Origin: Halobacteriales archaeon
Lineage (GTDB): Archaea; Halobacteriota; Halobacteria; Halorutilales; JAHENH01
Assembly: GCA_018609935.1 (NCBI GenBank)
Contig: JAHENH010000100.1
Coordinates: forward strand, 15,449 to 79,448
Length of the DNA stretch: 64,000 nt
Direction: 5' to 3'
Below are positions 34,316-44,466 of the stretch, piece after piece. The notes below the pieces were generated by a model. The model was not told where the DNA came from, did no database searches, and worked only from the letters and a program-made list of their open reading frames with translations. Both the position numbers and the translations under genes were made by a program. The first letter of the stretch is position 1; the number at the start of each line of letters is the position of its first letter.

Positions 34316-35455
34316 ATGGAAGTTTCGGAACGTCTTCGCAGAGTAGAACCCAGTGCTACTTTACGTATAAGTGATCTAGCCTCCGAACTAGAACAAAAAG
34401 GAGAAGATGTAGTCGATCTTAGTGTCGGAGAACCAGATTTTAAAACACCTGAACATATAATAAAAGCAGGAAAAAAAGCATTAGATGAGGGAAAAACCGG
34501 ATATGCCCCCACTAAAGGAGTTCAGGAATTAAGAAAACTAATATCAAGAAAATTAAAACAAGAAAACAATATAAAAAGAAGCCCAGAAGACATAATAGTC
34601 ACACCAGGAGCCAAACAAGCCCTATTTGAAACATTTCAAGGACTCATAGACAATGGTGACGAAGTAATACTTTTAGATCCTGCCTGGGTATCATATGAAG
34701 CTATGGCTAAACTAGCTGGAGGGAAACTAAAAAGAATTAAGCTAGATCCAAAAAAAGGATTTACACTAAACCAAGAAAAAATAACAGAAAAAACATCAAA
34801 CAAAACACGTCTTCTAGTAGTTAACACACCATCAAATCCGTCAGGAGCAGTATTTTCAAAAGAAGAACTAAAAACTATAAGAGATCTAGCTGTAGACCAT
34901 GACTTCTGGGTTATAAGTGATGAAATATATGAAAAATTAATCTATGATACAGAACACATCTCTTTAGCTTCTTTAGAAGGAATGGATGAAAGAACAGTAA
35001 CAATAAACGGATTTTCTAAAGCCTACTCAATGACAGGATGGAGGCTAGGATATCTTGCAGCTCCCATAGAACTAACAAATGAAATCTCAAAAATACAATC
35101 ACACTCAGTATCATGTGCAGCTAACTTCGTTCAGCATGCAGGAATAAAAGCACTAGAAGGACCTGAAAAACCTGTACATGAAATGAGAGACAAATTTAAA
35201 CAAAGAAGAGATATAGCTCTAAACCTACTAGAGGATATAGGAGTTCAGATACCTAAACCACAAGGAGCATTTTATCTATTTATACCTGTTAAAAATGAAA
35301 ATGATAAAGAAATATGTGAGAATCTACTACAACAAGAAAAAGTAGCCACAACACCCGGTAGTGCATTCGGAATAAAAGGATATATCAGAGTTTCATATGC
35401 TAATAGTGAAGACAGAATAAAAGAAGGAATAAACAGAATAAAAAACTATCTATAA
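34316..35455 (+). CDS. Class I/II aminotransferase (aspartate/aromatic type)
   Basis: PLP-dependent transaminase of 379 aa, fold type I. Seen: DLSVGEPDFKTPEHI and GYAPTKGVQELR near the N-terminus, TPGAKQALFETFQ near 100, NTPSNPSGAVFSKEEL near 170 (the PLP-ring Asn), DEIYEKLIYD near 205 (Asp that binds the pyridine nitrogen), and the PLP lysine in INGFSKAYSMTGWRLGY near 240; the carboxylate-binding Arg is in IRVSYANSEDRI. This is the AspC-like alpha family; the substrate could be aspartate or aromatic amino acids. The stop codon lies inside a 22-base tandem duplication. Confidence 0.9.
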   Translation: MEVSERLRRVEPSATLRISDLASELEQKGEDVVDLSVGEPDFKTPEHIIKAGKKALDEGKTGYAPTKGVQELRKLISRKLKQENNIKRSPEDIIVTPGAKQALFETFQGLIDNGDEVILLDPAWVSYEAMAKLAGGKLKRIKLDPKKGFTLNQEKITEKTSNKTRLLVVNTPSNPSGAVFSKEELKTIRDLAVDHDFWVISDEIYEKLIYDTEHISLASLEGMDERTVTINGFSKAYSMTGWRLGYLAAPIELTNEISKIQSHSVSCAANFVQHAGIKALEGPEKPVHEMRDKFKQRRDIALNLLEDIGVQIPKPQGAFYLFIPVKNENDKEICENLLQQEKVATTPGSAFGIKGYIRVSYANSEDRIKEGINRIKNYL

Positions 35456-35488
35456 AGTATATTTATACTATCTATAAAGTATATTTAT
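35445..35488. repeat. 22-bp tandem duplication across a stop codon
   Basis: Two exact adjacent copies of actatctataaagtatattt followed by at. The first copy includes the last codons and TAA of the aminotransferase gene; the second lies after it. It looks like a recent slippage or break-repair duplication and doubles a TATA-like box. Confidence 0.9.
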
Positions 35489-35579
35489 ATATTGTTGTAT
35501 ATATAAATAATATTTATTAAACAGTAAAACTTAATAAGATAGTATATAATCTTAGATAATACTAGAGATATAAAAATAT

Positions 35580-36209
35580 ATGTCTTCGATACAAAAATGT
35601 AGAAATAATAATTATTTCCCGTCTAGTAAATGTCCAAATTGTGGAGATAATGGAAAGAAAATAATCAACAAAAAAAATAGAAAAAAACTTTCTAAATTTA
35701 TGAGTGGTGCCCTACGTCATTTTCCAAAAGATGCAGATATATCAATAAATAAAAAAGGATGGGTAAATATAGAAGATATGCTTTCTTCTATAAAAGAAAA
35801 ATATAAATGGGCAACAAAAGAAAAAATGAAAGCAGTAATCTCAACAGACCCAAAAGACAGATTTGAAATATTAGATAATCAGATACGAGCTTCATATGGT
35901 CACTCAATAGAAATCTCACTAGAAAAAACAATAGACGAAGTACCAAACACACTATATCACGGTACAAAACCATCTAATATAGAGTCCATAATGGAAACAG
36001 GTCTACTATCAATGGAAAGACAAGAAGTACACCTATCTAAAACAATCAAAGAAGCAAGAAAAGTAGGGTATAGACATTCAAAAAACCCTACAATACTACA
36101 AATAGATTCTAAAAAAATGACAGAGGACGGATTAAGAATAACAAAAAGAGGCAAAGGTGTATACACAACTGATAAAGTTCCTCCAATATATATCTCCCAT
36201 TATAAATAA
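35580..36209 (+). CDS. kptA: RNA 2'-phosphotransferase Tpt1/KptA
   Basis: Transfers a 2'-phosphate from RNA to NAD+, the last step of Tpt1-type tRNA-splicing repair. In 209 aa: an archaeal N-terminal zinc-knuckle (CPNCGDNGKK near residue 18, with one earlier Cys at 7), the winged KptA_N domain (LSKFMSGALRHFPKDADISINKKGWVNIEDML), RFEILDNQIRASYGHS near 100, and the catalytic ART-like core LYHGTKPSNIESIMETGL, VHLSKTIKEARKVGYRH and PTILQID. Catalytic Arg and His residues appear intact. It is monocistronic and precedes the minus-strand tRNA-Val. rtcA, another RNA-end enzyme, lies at 15.4 kb. Confidence 0.92.
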   Translation: MSSIQKCRNNNYFPSSKCPNCGDNGKKIINKKNRKKLSKFMSGALRHFPKDADISINKKGWVNIEDMLSSIKEKYKWATKEKMKAVISTDPKDRFEILDNQIRASYGHSIEISLEKTIDEVPNTLYHGTKPSNIESIMETGLLSMERQEVHLSKTIKEARKVGYRHSKNPTILQIDSKKMTEDGLRITKRGKGVYTTDKVPPIYISHYK

Positions 36210-36236
36210 AAAATAAAAATATCGAACCAATTAATT

Positions 36237-36309
36237 TGGGTTCGGGCGGATTCGAACCGCCGATCTCCTCCATGTCAAGGAGGTGTCATGCCTGCTAGAC
36301 CACGAACCC
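36237..36309 (-). tRNA. tRNA-Val (GAC)
   Basis: 73-nt cloverleaf on the minus strand: acceptor GGGTTCG/CGAACCC, discriminator A, anticodon stem CCTCC/GGAGG with loop TTGACAT (anticodon GAC), T-arm GGCGG/CCGCC around TTCGAAT. CCA is not encoded; no intron. Confidence 0.96.
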
Positions 36310-36411
36310 TCTCTAGGAGATACAAAATAATTACAAATGAATTTAACGATCATCTTCTCCAAACATCAAAAATAAAATATATCCTAACAAAACTATAGGA
36401 CAGTAGTTTTT

Positions 36412-36720
36412 CTGGTGAACTTCTTCGACCTCAAGGGTCGAAGGGCTTCCCTCCAGATAAACACCTTCAGACAACCTCGGTATGACAGCCTCGAACGGTT
36501 ATTTGGAGTGGGGTCGGCTGGTCTCATACAGCCCGACACCCTCCGCCTCAATCTCTCGATGTTTTGAGAGGAGGGAGAGGTCTCTTTTACCTTGCACCGC
36601 TTCAACTTAGGATCTCTAAGCCCCTTCACAGTGCTTAATCACTGCCCAACACAAAACTACTTAAGTACTTTGACACAAATTCATCCCCAGGGTCAAGCCC
36701 CAAAACACTCTTACTATTCC
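36412..36720 (-). mobile_element. IS1341/TnpB right-end remnant with structured RNA-like segment
   Basis: A 300-base GC-rich patch without a believable gene. Its left edge reads gtgaacttcttcgacctcaa, which on the minus strand ends a hairpin (CTTCGACC pairing with GGTCGAAG, 36422-36442) followed by GAAGTTCAC, the usual outer end of haloarchaeal IS1341 elements. Inside, on the minus strand, gtcgggctgtatgagaccag and then ccgac forms a hairpin like the 3' structured RNA (sotRNA/omega RNA) of such elements. The tnpB gene is gone. The open frame here (78 codons) has no resemblance to a known protein. Confidence 0.55.
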
Positions 36721-36829
36721 TTCTGTAGATCTGAAAAGATAGAGAAGAACTTTAAACATTTGACCTTCTCATTAGATATAATGAAAAAGGCTCTTATTTA
36801 TAATATCCATCGGAGGTTTCTATAAGATA

Positions 36830-37246
36830 ATGATACGTATACTGGCAAATGGAACCTTTGATATCTTACATCCAGGTCATCTATATTATCTTAGAGAATC
36901 TAAAAAGCTAGGAGATGAACTGTGGGTTATGGTTGCAAGAGACTCTATGATAGATAAAGAAACTGTAATACCTGAAAGACAGAGGAGAGACATGGTTGAA
37001 GGATTGAAGCCAGTAGATAATGCATTACTTGGAAGTGAGGATTCCATCTTTGATCCTCTAGATGATATACAGCCCGACATAATTACAGTAGGTCATGACC
37101 AAGACTTCAATAAAAGAAACCTAAAAAACCAATTAAAAAAAAGAGGTTTCAACCCAGATATAGTGAGGATAAAAAAGAAGTCAAAGAAAAAATATGAGAT
37201 AAACTCAACAAGTGAAATAATAAATAAAATAAAAGAAATTAGATGA
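36830..37246 (+). CDS. ribL: FAD synthase RibL (archaeal nucleotidyltransferase)
   Basis: Archaeal FMN adenylyltransferase related to glycerol-3-phosphate cytidylyltransferases. In 138 aa: the nucleotide-binding ILANGTFDILHPGHLYYL (HxGH), VMVARDSMIDKETVIPERQRRDMVEGLKPVDNALLG, and DIITVGHDQDFNKRNL. The ISSTS-like end motif appears as INSTSEII. RibL proteins also carry C-terminal cysteines in methanogens; none is seen here, so redox sensitivity described for Methanocaldococcus RibL would not apply. A GGAGG site lies about 13 bases upstream of the ATG. It is alone, 134 bases before cysS. Confidence 0.88.
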   Translation: MIRILANGTFDILHPGHLYYLRESKKLGDELWVMVARDSMIDKETVIPERQRRDMVEGLKPVDNALLGSEDSIFDPLDDIQPDIITVGHDQDFNKRNLKNQLKKRGFNPDIVRIKKKSKKKYEINSTSEIINKIKEIR

Positions 37247-37379
37247 TGATAAACAAAAATAAGAAAGAGATAAAATACAGCCTACTAAGTATATACTATA
37301 TTTTATTAATATCAAAATATAGTCAAAAGAGTTCTATTATGTTTTTAAGAGAAAAGATATTAGACAATTAAAGAGAGTT

Positions 37380-38783
<1,404 letters not shown>

Positions 38784-38890
38784 AAATATCAATACACACC
38801 ACCATATTTCACTAGACTAAAGCTACCTCTATCTTTGATACCCTATAGTAAAATTATTTTACCAAAAATATAAAGATAATATTATCCTTT

Positions 38891-39601
38891 TTAAGGAGAG
38901 ATTTTTAATAGAACCAAAGTAAACTCAAAAAGCCCTATCATTGTTAGTGCAATAGCTATTCCGGCAACACCTGTAGGATCAAAAGCACCTGAAAACAAAA
39001 ATGAAATAGTTATACAGCTACCCCATACTATAGCTCTTTTAGATTTGAACCACACTCTAGATGCTACACCTGTCTTTATTGCAAGAAACATAAGTAATGG
39101 TATCTGAAATATTGTCCCCATACCCAATGAAAACATTATTACCAAATCAAAAGTCTCCCTAAGTCCAAGACCAGGGGTGGCTATACCTTCAGAATAGTAT
39201 AAAAAATAATCAAACAAGATAGGTAAGGCAATAAATAATGAAAAACCCATACCTATACCTAAAAGTACAACTGAAACCGGAACTACAGAAAGAAAATATC
39301 TTTTTTCATTAGGATAAAGTCCAGGTTTCATAAATCCAAATGTCTCATATACTAATACAGGTAGAGAAATAGCTATACCTACCATCGCACTAAGCTTAAG
39401 TTGGGTTATAACCTTAGATAAGGGATGATAGGTATGAGGATCCAAAGAAACAAAACTATACCAAAGATTCTCTAAGAGAGTACCTGAAAAAAAGAAAGCT
39501 AAAATAGCCACGGCGAGAGCTACCGCTGCAACTTTTAATATCCTATATACCATCTCCTCTATATGTTCCGACAAAGGCATCTCTTCATCATGAGACATCA
39601 A
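38891..39601 (-). CDS. tatC: Sec-independent protein translocase TatC
   Basis: Core receptor of the twin-arginine system, exporting folded proteins. In 236 aa with six helices: PLSEHIEEMVYRI at the N-terminus, where TatC has LxEHLxELxxR; FWKPxG-like FGFMKPGLYPNEKR near residue 97 with the conserved Pro-Gly-Leu and Glu; and FQIPLLMFL near 165. It is divergent from the double-length TatC, 111 bases apart. The pair matches the TatCo/TatCt arrangement of Haloarchaea, where Tat is the main export route. TatA is not in this window. Confidence 0.93.
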   Translation of the reverse strand: MMSHDEEMPLSEHIEEMVYRILKVAAVALAVAILAFFFSGTLLENLWYSFVSLDPHTYHPLSKVITQLKLSAMVGIAISLPVLVYETFGFMKPGLYPNEKRYFLSVVPVSVVLLGIGMGFSLFIALPILFDYFLYYSEGIATPGLGLRETFDLVIMFSLGMGTIFQIPLLMFLAIKTGVASRVWFKSKRAIVWGSCITISFLFSGAFDPTGVAGIAIALTMIGLFEFTLVLLKISP

Positions 39602-39712
39602 TTATAGTTAAGTAAAGCTACAATGTAACTTTTTCCGATTAAAAGAGGGTTTTATCAATAGCTAGAAAAATATTCGTAAATATTGTTAGTTTTTACTTCT
39701 AAGAGAAATTGA

Positions 39713-41365
39713 ATGGTGGACGAAGAGATATTCTATCAAGGCATTGCTGAAATAGCTGAATCATTTAGACAAAATACCCTAAAAGTATTAATAGCATTCA
39801 TTTTAGGTTTTCTATCTACAGTCATAGCTCTTAGACTATATTTATTTAATGCTATACAGAATCAATCTCTTAGGTTTGCATTAGCAAGAGGATATCAAGT
39901 AGAGATAGCATATATAAACCCGTTTGAAGTCATATTATTACAAGCTAAGATAGGTATAATAATAGGGGTTTTATTCGTTTTTCCATTTATAGTATATCCA
40001 ATCGTAAAACGTAAAGACATATTAAGGTTAAATACAAAAAAAGGCTTTATTATAGGTATAGTAGCAATTATTTTGTTTATCTTAGGTGGATACTATGCCT
40101 ACTACTTTATGGTACCATTTCTACTTGAATTTATATCGTTTATAGCTGTTGAAGCAGGAGTTCAACCTTTTTTCCGTATTTCTAGTTTTATAAATTTTGT
40201 ATTTATATATACACTATTTCTCGGGGTGATGTTTCAAATTCCTCTACTTATGGTTATACTCGTTAGAGCCAATATAGTCTCATATAACTTTATACGCCAA
40301 AAATGGAGGCATTTCGTAATAGCTACATCTATATTAGCAGCTATTGCTACTCCACCTGACCCTATAACACAGATCACAGTTCTTGGTCCAATAATAATTA
40401 TATACTTTATAGGAATAATATCAGTAAGAATATTTGCAGCAGACAAAATAAAACAAGAAAAACAACAAAAGAAAAAACAAGAAAAACAACAAAAGAAAAA
40501 ACAAAAACAATCGGAAAATAAAGGAACAAAACAGAAAGATATACCTATAAAAGATAGTGCGGAAAGCCTTATAGATCAAGAAATAATAGATGTTTTTAAA
40601 GCTATAGAAAATGAAATAAAGAGAAGACGTAGAAGATTAATCTTAATATCCATAGTTTCTACAGTAGCCGCATTTTGGTGGTTAGTATTTTTTGGTATAG
40701 AAGAAATAATAAACCATACTTTCTCCTATATACCTCAAGATATATCTACTGAAGTATTTACAGTACAGCTAAAAATATTTGAATTACTATTCTTGGTTAC
40801 TAAATATAGTATCTTGGTGGGCCTGATAGCTTTTATCCTTCCTACACTTTACTATTCTCATAGATCATTAATAAACCATGGAATCATAAATAAAAATATA
40901 TCCCGTATAAAATATTTCTCCTATATCTTATTTATCTTCATACTATTCATCATAGGAGGAGTTCTAGCATATATAGTTGGCATACCTATACTTATAAGTT
41001 TTCTATCTAATTCAATAGTTAGTAATGGAATGAATGCTACCTACTCTATAACGGACCTAGTAAACTTTGTTATTTTAATTTGTATAATAGTAGGTGTTAT
41101 AGCTGAAATGCCTGCAGCTATGTACTTCCTTGTATCATCTAGAATAGCAGACTATTCAACATTAAAGGAAAAATGGAGACATTTCATTTTTGGTTCCCTT
41201 ATCATTGGAGCATTAGTTACTGGACCAGATCCATTTACAGCGGTAGCTGTAGCTATACCTCTATCTGTCTTTTATCTTCTATCACTTATTTCTACGAGGA
41301 TATTATGCAGATCTACAATAAAGAAAACTAGAGAGGAAAGAAAAAATATAACTACTATAGACTAA
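39713..41365 (+). CDS. Double-length TatC (two fused TatC domains, TatCt-like)
   Basis: A 550-aa membrane protein with two tandem TatC domains. Domain 1 (about residues 10-235) has AGEVFQIPLL-like GVMFQIPLLMVILVRANI and the PDPITQ loop (ATPPDPITQ). Domain 2 (about 300-540) repeats the layout with GVIAEMPAAMYFLVSSRI and VTGPDPFTAV. A highly charged Lys/Gln linker joins them, encoded by a 24-base tandem repeat. Both domains lack the PGL..E receptor signature of normal TatC, so this protein is divergent and probably works together with the single TatC. Such fused TatCt proteins are known from Haloarchaea, making this a strong lineage marker. Its end overlaps the convergent DHH gene by four bases. 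Confidence 0.88.
   Translation: MVDEEIFYQGIAEIAESFRQNTLKVLIAFILGFLSTVIALRLYLFNAIQNQSLRFALARGYQVEIAYINPFEVILLQAKIGIIIGVLFVFPFIVYPIVKRKDILRLNTKKGFIIGIVAIILFILGGYYAYYFMVPFLLEFISFIAVEAGVQPFFRISSFINFVFIYTLFLGVMFQIPLLMVILVRANIVSYNFIRQKWRHFVIATSILAAIATPPDPITQITVLGPIIIIYFIGIISVRIFAADKIKQEKQQKKKQEKQQKKKQKQSENKGTKQKDIPIKDSAESLIDQEIIDVFKAIENEIKRRRRRLILISIVSTVAAFWWLVFFGIEEIINHTFSYIPQDISTEVFTVQLKIFELLFLVTKYSILVGLIAFILPTLYYSHRSLINHGIINKNISRIKYFSYILFIFILFIIGGVLAYIVGIPILISFLSNSIVSNGMNATYSITDLVNFVILICIIVGVIAEMPAAMYFLVSSRIADYSTLKEKWRHFIFGSLIIGALVTGPDPFTAVAVAIPLSVFYLLSLISTRILCRSTIKKTREERKNITTID
40451..40498 (+). repeat. 24-bp tandem repeat in TatCt linker
   Basis: Two exact copies of a 24-base unit (aaacaagaaaaacaacaaaa then gaaa) encoding Lys/Gln-rich octapeptides in the cytoplasmic linker between the two TatC domains. 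Copy number could vary between strains without breaking frame. Confidence 0.9.
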
Positions 41366-42726
41366 GAGAGATATTCACCTATCTCTCTGTCAACCTTTTC
41401 AATAAACTTCTTAACTAAATTACTAGGTATTTCAGCGCCTGCAGCCCTATCATGGCCACCACCATTCCCATCTACATATCTTGCTGACTTTTGCATTATT
41501 TTAGCAAGGTCTAAACCATTTCTTATTAGATGTTTTGGAGCTCTAGCGCTAACTTTCTTTTTCTTATCAGAATCAGCTAGACCAATAATAGGAAGATTAG
41601 AATCCACATTATCTATAGAATAACACATCTGGGCTACTATACCTACTACAGTATCTTTTATCTGGTCCTCTAGATCAAACCACTGCATGTTTTCAAGCTT
41701 ATTAACTCCATTCTGTGAAACTAGATCAACACCTTTACTTAGGGTTCTTCTATGTTTCCTAAGAAGTTTTTGAGCTTCCTTCAATGTGCTCCCCCTTTTT
41801 CCTTTACATATTTTAAAACCTATTTCTTGTTCACCATATCTAGCCGTAGAATTTAAAAGAGTTGAAAACTCCTCTATATCCCTTAGCTCAGTTCTTTTAG
41901 GTTCTTGCGGTAATATGTATACGTCTCCAATTAATGTTTTAACACCACCAGGATCAACTCCTCTGTTAATACTTTTTTGAACTAAAGAACTAACTACTCT
42001 TTTTTTCTCGTTTTTAGATAAATCAACCCAAAAACGCCACCGTCCATTAGATTTAAGATCTATACCAGCATTCTTTAATATTTTTAACGCACCTCTTTTA
42101 TTACCAGAAACACCAGGTATAGTCGAATTCTGCAGAAGTCTATGAAGCGGTCTAGACTGTCTTCCGAAAATCTGTATATCCTTCTTAGTCTTCAACATCC
42201 CGGACTTTTCAGCCTGTTTAACTAAATACCTATTCAGACCCTCGAGAAGCCCATTAGAATTTTGCATATCACCAACAGCACCTAAAACACCCAAATAGGC
42301 TAGATCTCTATTATCACCTAGCTCAGAAGCTAAAAAATACGTAGCTCCAGCCCCAGATATCTCTGCAGATCCATCTATACCAAAAACCAAAGGATTTAGA
42401 TGAAATCTAAAATCATCCCCCATCGGCTGGTGATGATCAACGACTACGGGAATAAACCCATAATTTTTAATTTGGTCTAAAACACCACTACCAAAATCGG
42501 TAAACAAAACTGTAGAATAACCTTTTTCTTCAATTTTATCTAGCTCACCAGACCCTAATTTTTTTAAAAACATGACATCATGATCCATCTGTATCCTATC
42601 TAATGCCCTAGAAGCTATTCCAGCACTAGCTAAACCATCAGTATCAATATGTGAAACAACCAACAAATCATCGCTATCCTCCAAAAAAGAGGCACAAATC
42701 CTAGCTCTTTCCCTAAACCCATCCAT
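41362..42726 (-). CDS. DHH-family phosphoesterase/nuclease (archaeal RecJ/GAN-like)
   Basis: Archaeal RecJ-like single-strand exonuclease, related to GAN/Cdc45, which associates with the GINS complex at the fork. In 454 aa: motif I VVSHIDTDGLASAG near residue 24, motif II LFTDFGSG, motif III VVDHHQP (the DHH), motif IV VLGAVGDMQ, and the C-terminal DHHA1 domain with GGGHDRAAGAEIP. All metal-ligand motifs are intact, so it should be a catalytically active nuclease rather than a Cdc45-like pseudoenzyme. The gene overlaps the convergent TatCt end by four bases. Which of several archaeal RecJ paralogs it is cannot be told here. Confidence 0.88.
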   Translation of the reverse strand: MDGFRERARICASFLEDSDDLLVVSHIDTDGLASAGIASRALDRIQMDHDVMFLKKLGSGELDKIEEKGYSTVLFTDFGSGVLDQIKNYGFIPVVVDHHQPMGDDFRFHLNPLVFGIDGSAEISGAGATYFLASELGDNRDLAYLGVLGAVGDMQNSNGLLEGLNRYLVKQAEKSGMLKTKKDIQIFGRQSRPLHRLLQNSTIPGVSGNKRGALKILKNAGIDLKSNGRWRFWVDLSKNEKKRVVSSLVQKSINRGVDPGGVKTLIGDVYILPQEPKRTELRDIEEFSTLLNSTARYGEQEIGFKICKGKRGSTLKEAQKLLRKHRRTLSKGVDLVSQNGVNKLENMQWFDLEDQIKDTVVGIVAQMCYSIDNVDSNLPIIGLADSDKKKKVSARAPKHLIRNGLDLAKIMQKSARYVDGNGGGHDRAAGAEIPSNLVKKFIEKVDREIGEYLS

Positions 42727-42862
42727 ACTAATATATTATCATCTATATTCTAGATGTCTTATAAATACAATAACTCTTAAGAAATAGAATTTTAGAAAAC
42801 ACCGAAGAGAAAAAACTAAGATTTAAAAAATAAAACAAAAAAGAAAGAGGTTTATTTGAAAA

Positions 42863-44059
42863 TTGGCTGAACACGAAATTGCTATAATAGGAGGAGGATG
42901 TATTGGTTTATCTATCAGTAGACATCTACCAACAGATATAGATGTATGTATAATAGAAAAAGAACATAACCTAGCTCAACATCAAAGTGGTAGGAATTCC
43001 GGAGTTTTACATCCAGGTTTTAACTATAAACCAGACAGTCTTAAAGCTGAGCTAGCAGTAGAGGGTACAAAAAGAGCCAAAGACTATGCTAAGAAAAATG
43101 ATATACCACTGTATGAATGCGGAGTATTAGTAGTAGCCTCAAATAAAAAAGAAATAGAAGAACTTCAAAGATTAAAAAAACAAGCAAATAAAAATGGAGT
43201 AAAAACAAAACTAATAGATAAGGATAGAATAAAACAATATGAGCCATATACAGAAGGCGAAAAAGGTCTATATGCACCTGAGGCAGCTTCTATAGACTCC
43301 CAAAAATTTGTATATGAGCTAGCGAAAGACGTAGAAAAGTCAGGTGTCTCATTCTATATGGATCATAAAGTTAAAAAAATAGAAAAAGGTCGAAAAATAA
43401 AAATCAAAACCAATAAAGGACAAATAAAAGCAGACTATATCGTTAATTCTGCAGGACTATATGCAGATAAACTAGCACATTCGTTAGGTATAGGGAAAAA
43501 ATATAAAGTAATTCCATTTAGAGGAGACTATTTCGAAATAACACCCTCAAAATCTAACATAGTTAAATCCATGGTATATCCAGCCCCAGACCCAGAACTT
43601 CCATTTTTAGGAGTTCATTTCACTCAACGTACAGATGGTAAAGTTATAGTTGGACCAAATGCAGCACTAGCACTAGCAAAAGAAGACTATACAGGTAAAA
43701 AAATAAATATATCCGAATTTATATCCACAATATCATATAGAGGATTCTGGAAGCTGATTTCATCGAAAAAAATGATAAAAGCATCCCTCAGAGAACTACA
43801 TAAATCATATAGTAAAAAAACATTTACAGAAGAAGCAAAAAACCTAATTCCAGACATAGAAAAAAACCATCTATATAGAAGCTATTCAGGAGTTAGAGCC
43901 CAAATAGTAAGTAATAAGGGAGAACTAATAAGTGACCCAATAATATTACACTCAGATTATTCAACCCATATATTAAACGCTGTATCACCAGGACTTACCT
44001 CATCACTACCATTTGGTGAAAAAATAGCTAAAAAAATAACAGAAAAACAATCTGAGTGA
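42863..44059 (+). CDS. lhgO: L-2-hydroxyglutarate oxidase LhgO-like FAD oxidoreductase
   Basis: FAD-dependent oxidoreductase of the DAO fold, 398 aa. Seen: the dinucleotide fold IAIIGGGCIGLSISRHL near residue 6, the family motif QHQSGRNSGVLHPGFNYKPDSLKAELAVEG near 40-70, YEPYTEGEKGLYAPEAASIDSQKFVYEL near 135, VNSAGLYADKLAHSLG near 197, and PFLGVHFTQRTDGKVIVGPNAALAL near 255. These match LhgO, which oxidises L-2-hydroxyglutarate to 2-oxoglutarate and passes electrons to the quinone pool. The start is TTG with an AGAGG site upstream. The stop lies only a few bases from the outer edge of an IS right end. Confidence 0.88.
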   Translation: MAEHEIAIIGGGCIGLSISRHLPTDIDVCIIEKEHNLAQHQSGRNSGVLHPGFNYKPDSLKAELAVEGTKRAKDYAKKNDIPLYECGVLVVASNKKEIEELQRLKKQANKNGVKTKLIDKDRIKQYEPYTEGEKGLYAPEAASIDSQKFVYELAKDVEKSGVSFYMDHKVKKIEKGRKIKIKTNKGQIKADYIVNSAGLYADKLAHSLGIGKKYKVIPFRGDYFEITPSKSNIVKSMVYPAPDPELPFLGVHFTQRTDGKVIVGPNAALALAKEDYTGKKINISEFISTISYRGFWKLISSKKMIKASLRELHKSYSKKTFTEEAKNLIPDIEKNHLYRSYSGVRAQIVSNKGELISDPIILHSDYSTHILNAVSPGLTSSLPFGEKIAKKITEKQSE

Positions 44060-44063
44060 TTTC

Positions 44064-44187
44064 TCGTTGCTCTAAAGTGTGGGGTTTCTAGAGAAGTTTT
44101 CTTTAAAATTCCACTATGTGGGGTTTATTCTCTGTGGTGTGTCCACAATGTGCTTTAGACTTTACTCTCTAAGAGGATTTCAGGGTT
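44064..44187 (-). mobile_element. Solo TnpB-element right end (minus strand), near-copy of 54.3-54.5 kb
   Basis: About 124 bases that on the minus strand are nearly identical to 54326-54450: both run from AACCCTGAAATCCTCTTAG to CCCCACACTTTA, with only a handful of differences. In the 54 kb copy this segment directly follows a broken tnpB, so it is the 3' structured region/right end of that element. No tnpB coding sequence is present here. Short hairpins (CTCT-tag-AGAG, TGTGG/CCACA) are preserved. Confidence 0.75.
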
Positions 44188-44466
44188 TACCGTTGAATCC
44201 TTTCGATTCTTGTCCACGCGTATTATAAGCCCGTGTTGGCGTTAGGGGGGGTTGGTTTTGTTGATAAGGCAGTAAACCCCACCAAACTACCATATAAACC
44301 ACCATACAACGCAAAGTTACTTAATATTTGCTAAGAGGACCGTATACCCCCACCTAAAAAGTAGGACTCCCTACAACCCCCCCCATACAAACCCCCCATA
44401 AGATAGTATAGTATGGAAATATAGCAAACAATTTATTTTTTAAGATGGTCTATATACTAGTCTAAA
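44188..44466. other. Non-coding flank of a mobile-element remnant
   Basis: GC-richer gap upstream of the HPP-USP gene. It contains poly-C/poly-G runs and the string cccccacctaaaaag (near 44347), shared with the tandem repeat at 29.6 kb. It looks like the rest of a worn element. No gene is visible. Confidence 0.4.

Noticed and set aside
36393..36629. A 78-codon minus-strand open frame in a GC-rich gap
   Set aside because: Its sequence has no family features and is full of Arg/Pro/Ser as expected from reading structured GC-rich RNA-like DNA; the segment is better explained as an IS right-end remnant.
36412..36720. RNase P RNA or SRP RNA
   Set aside because: GC-rich and structured, but I could not find the conserved RNase P or SRP core motifs, while the edges match TnpB right ends.
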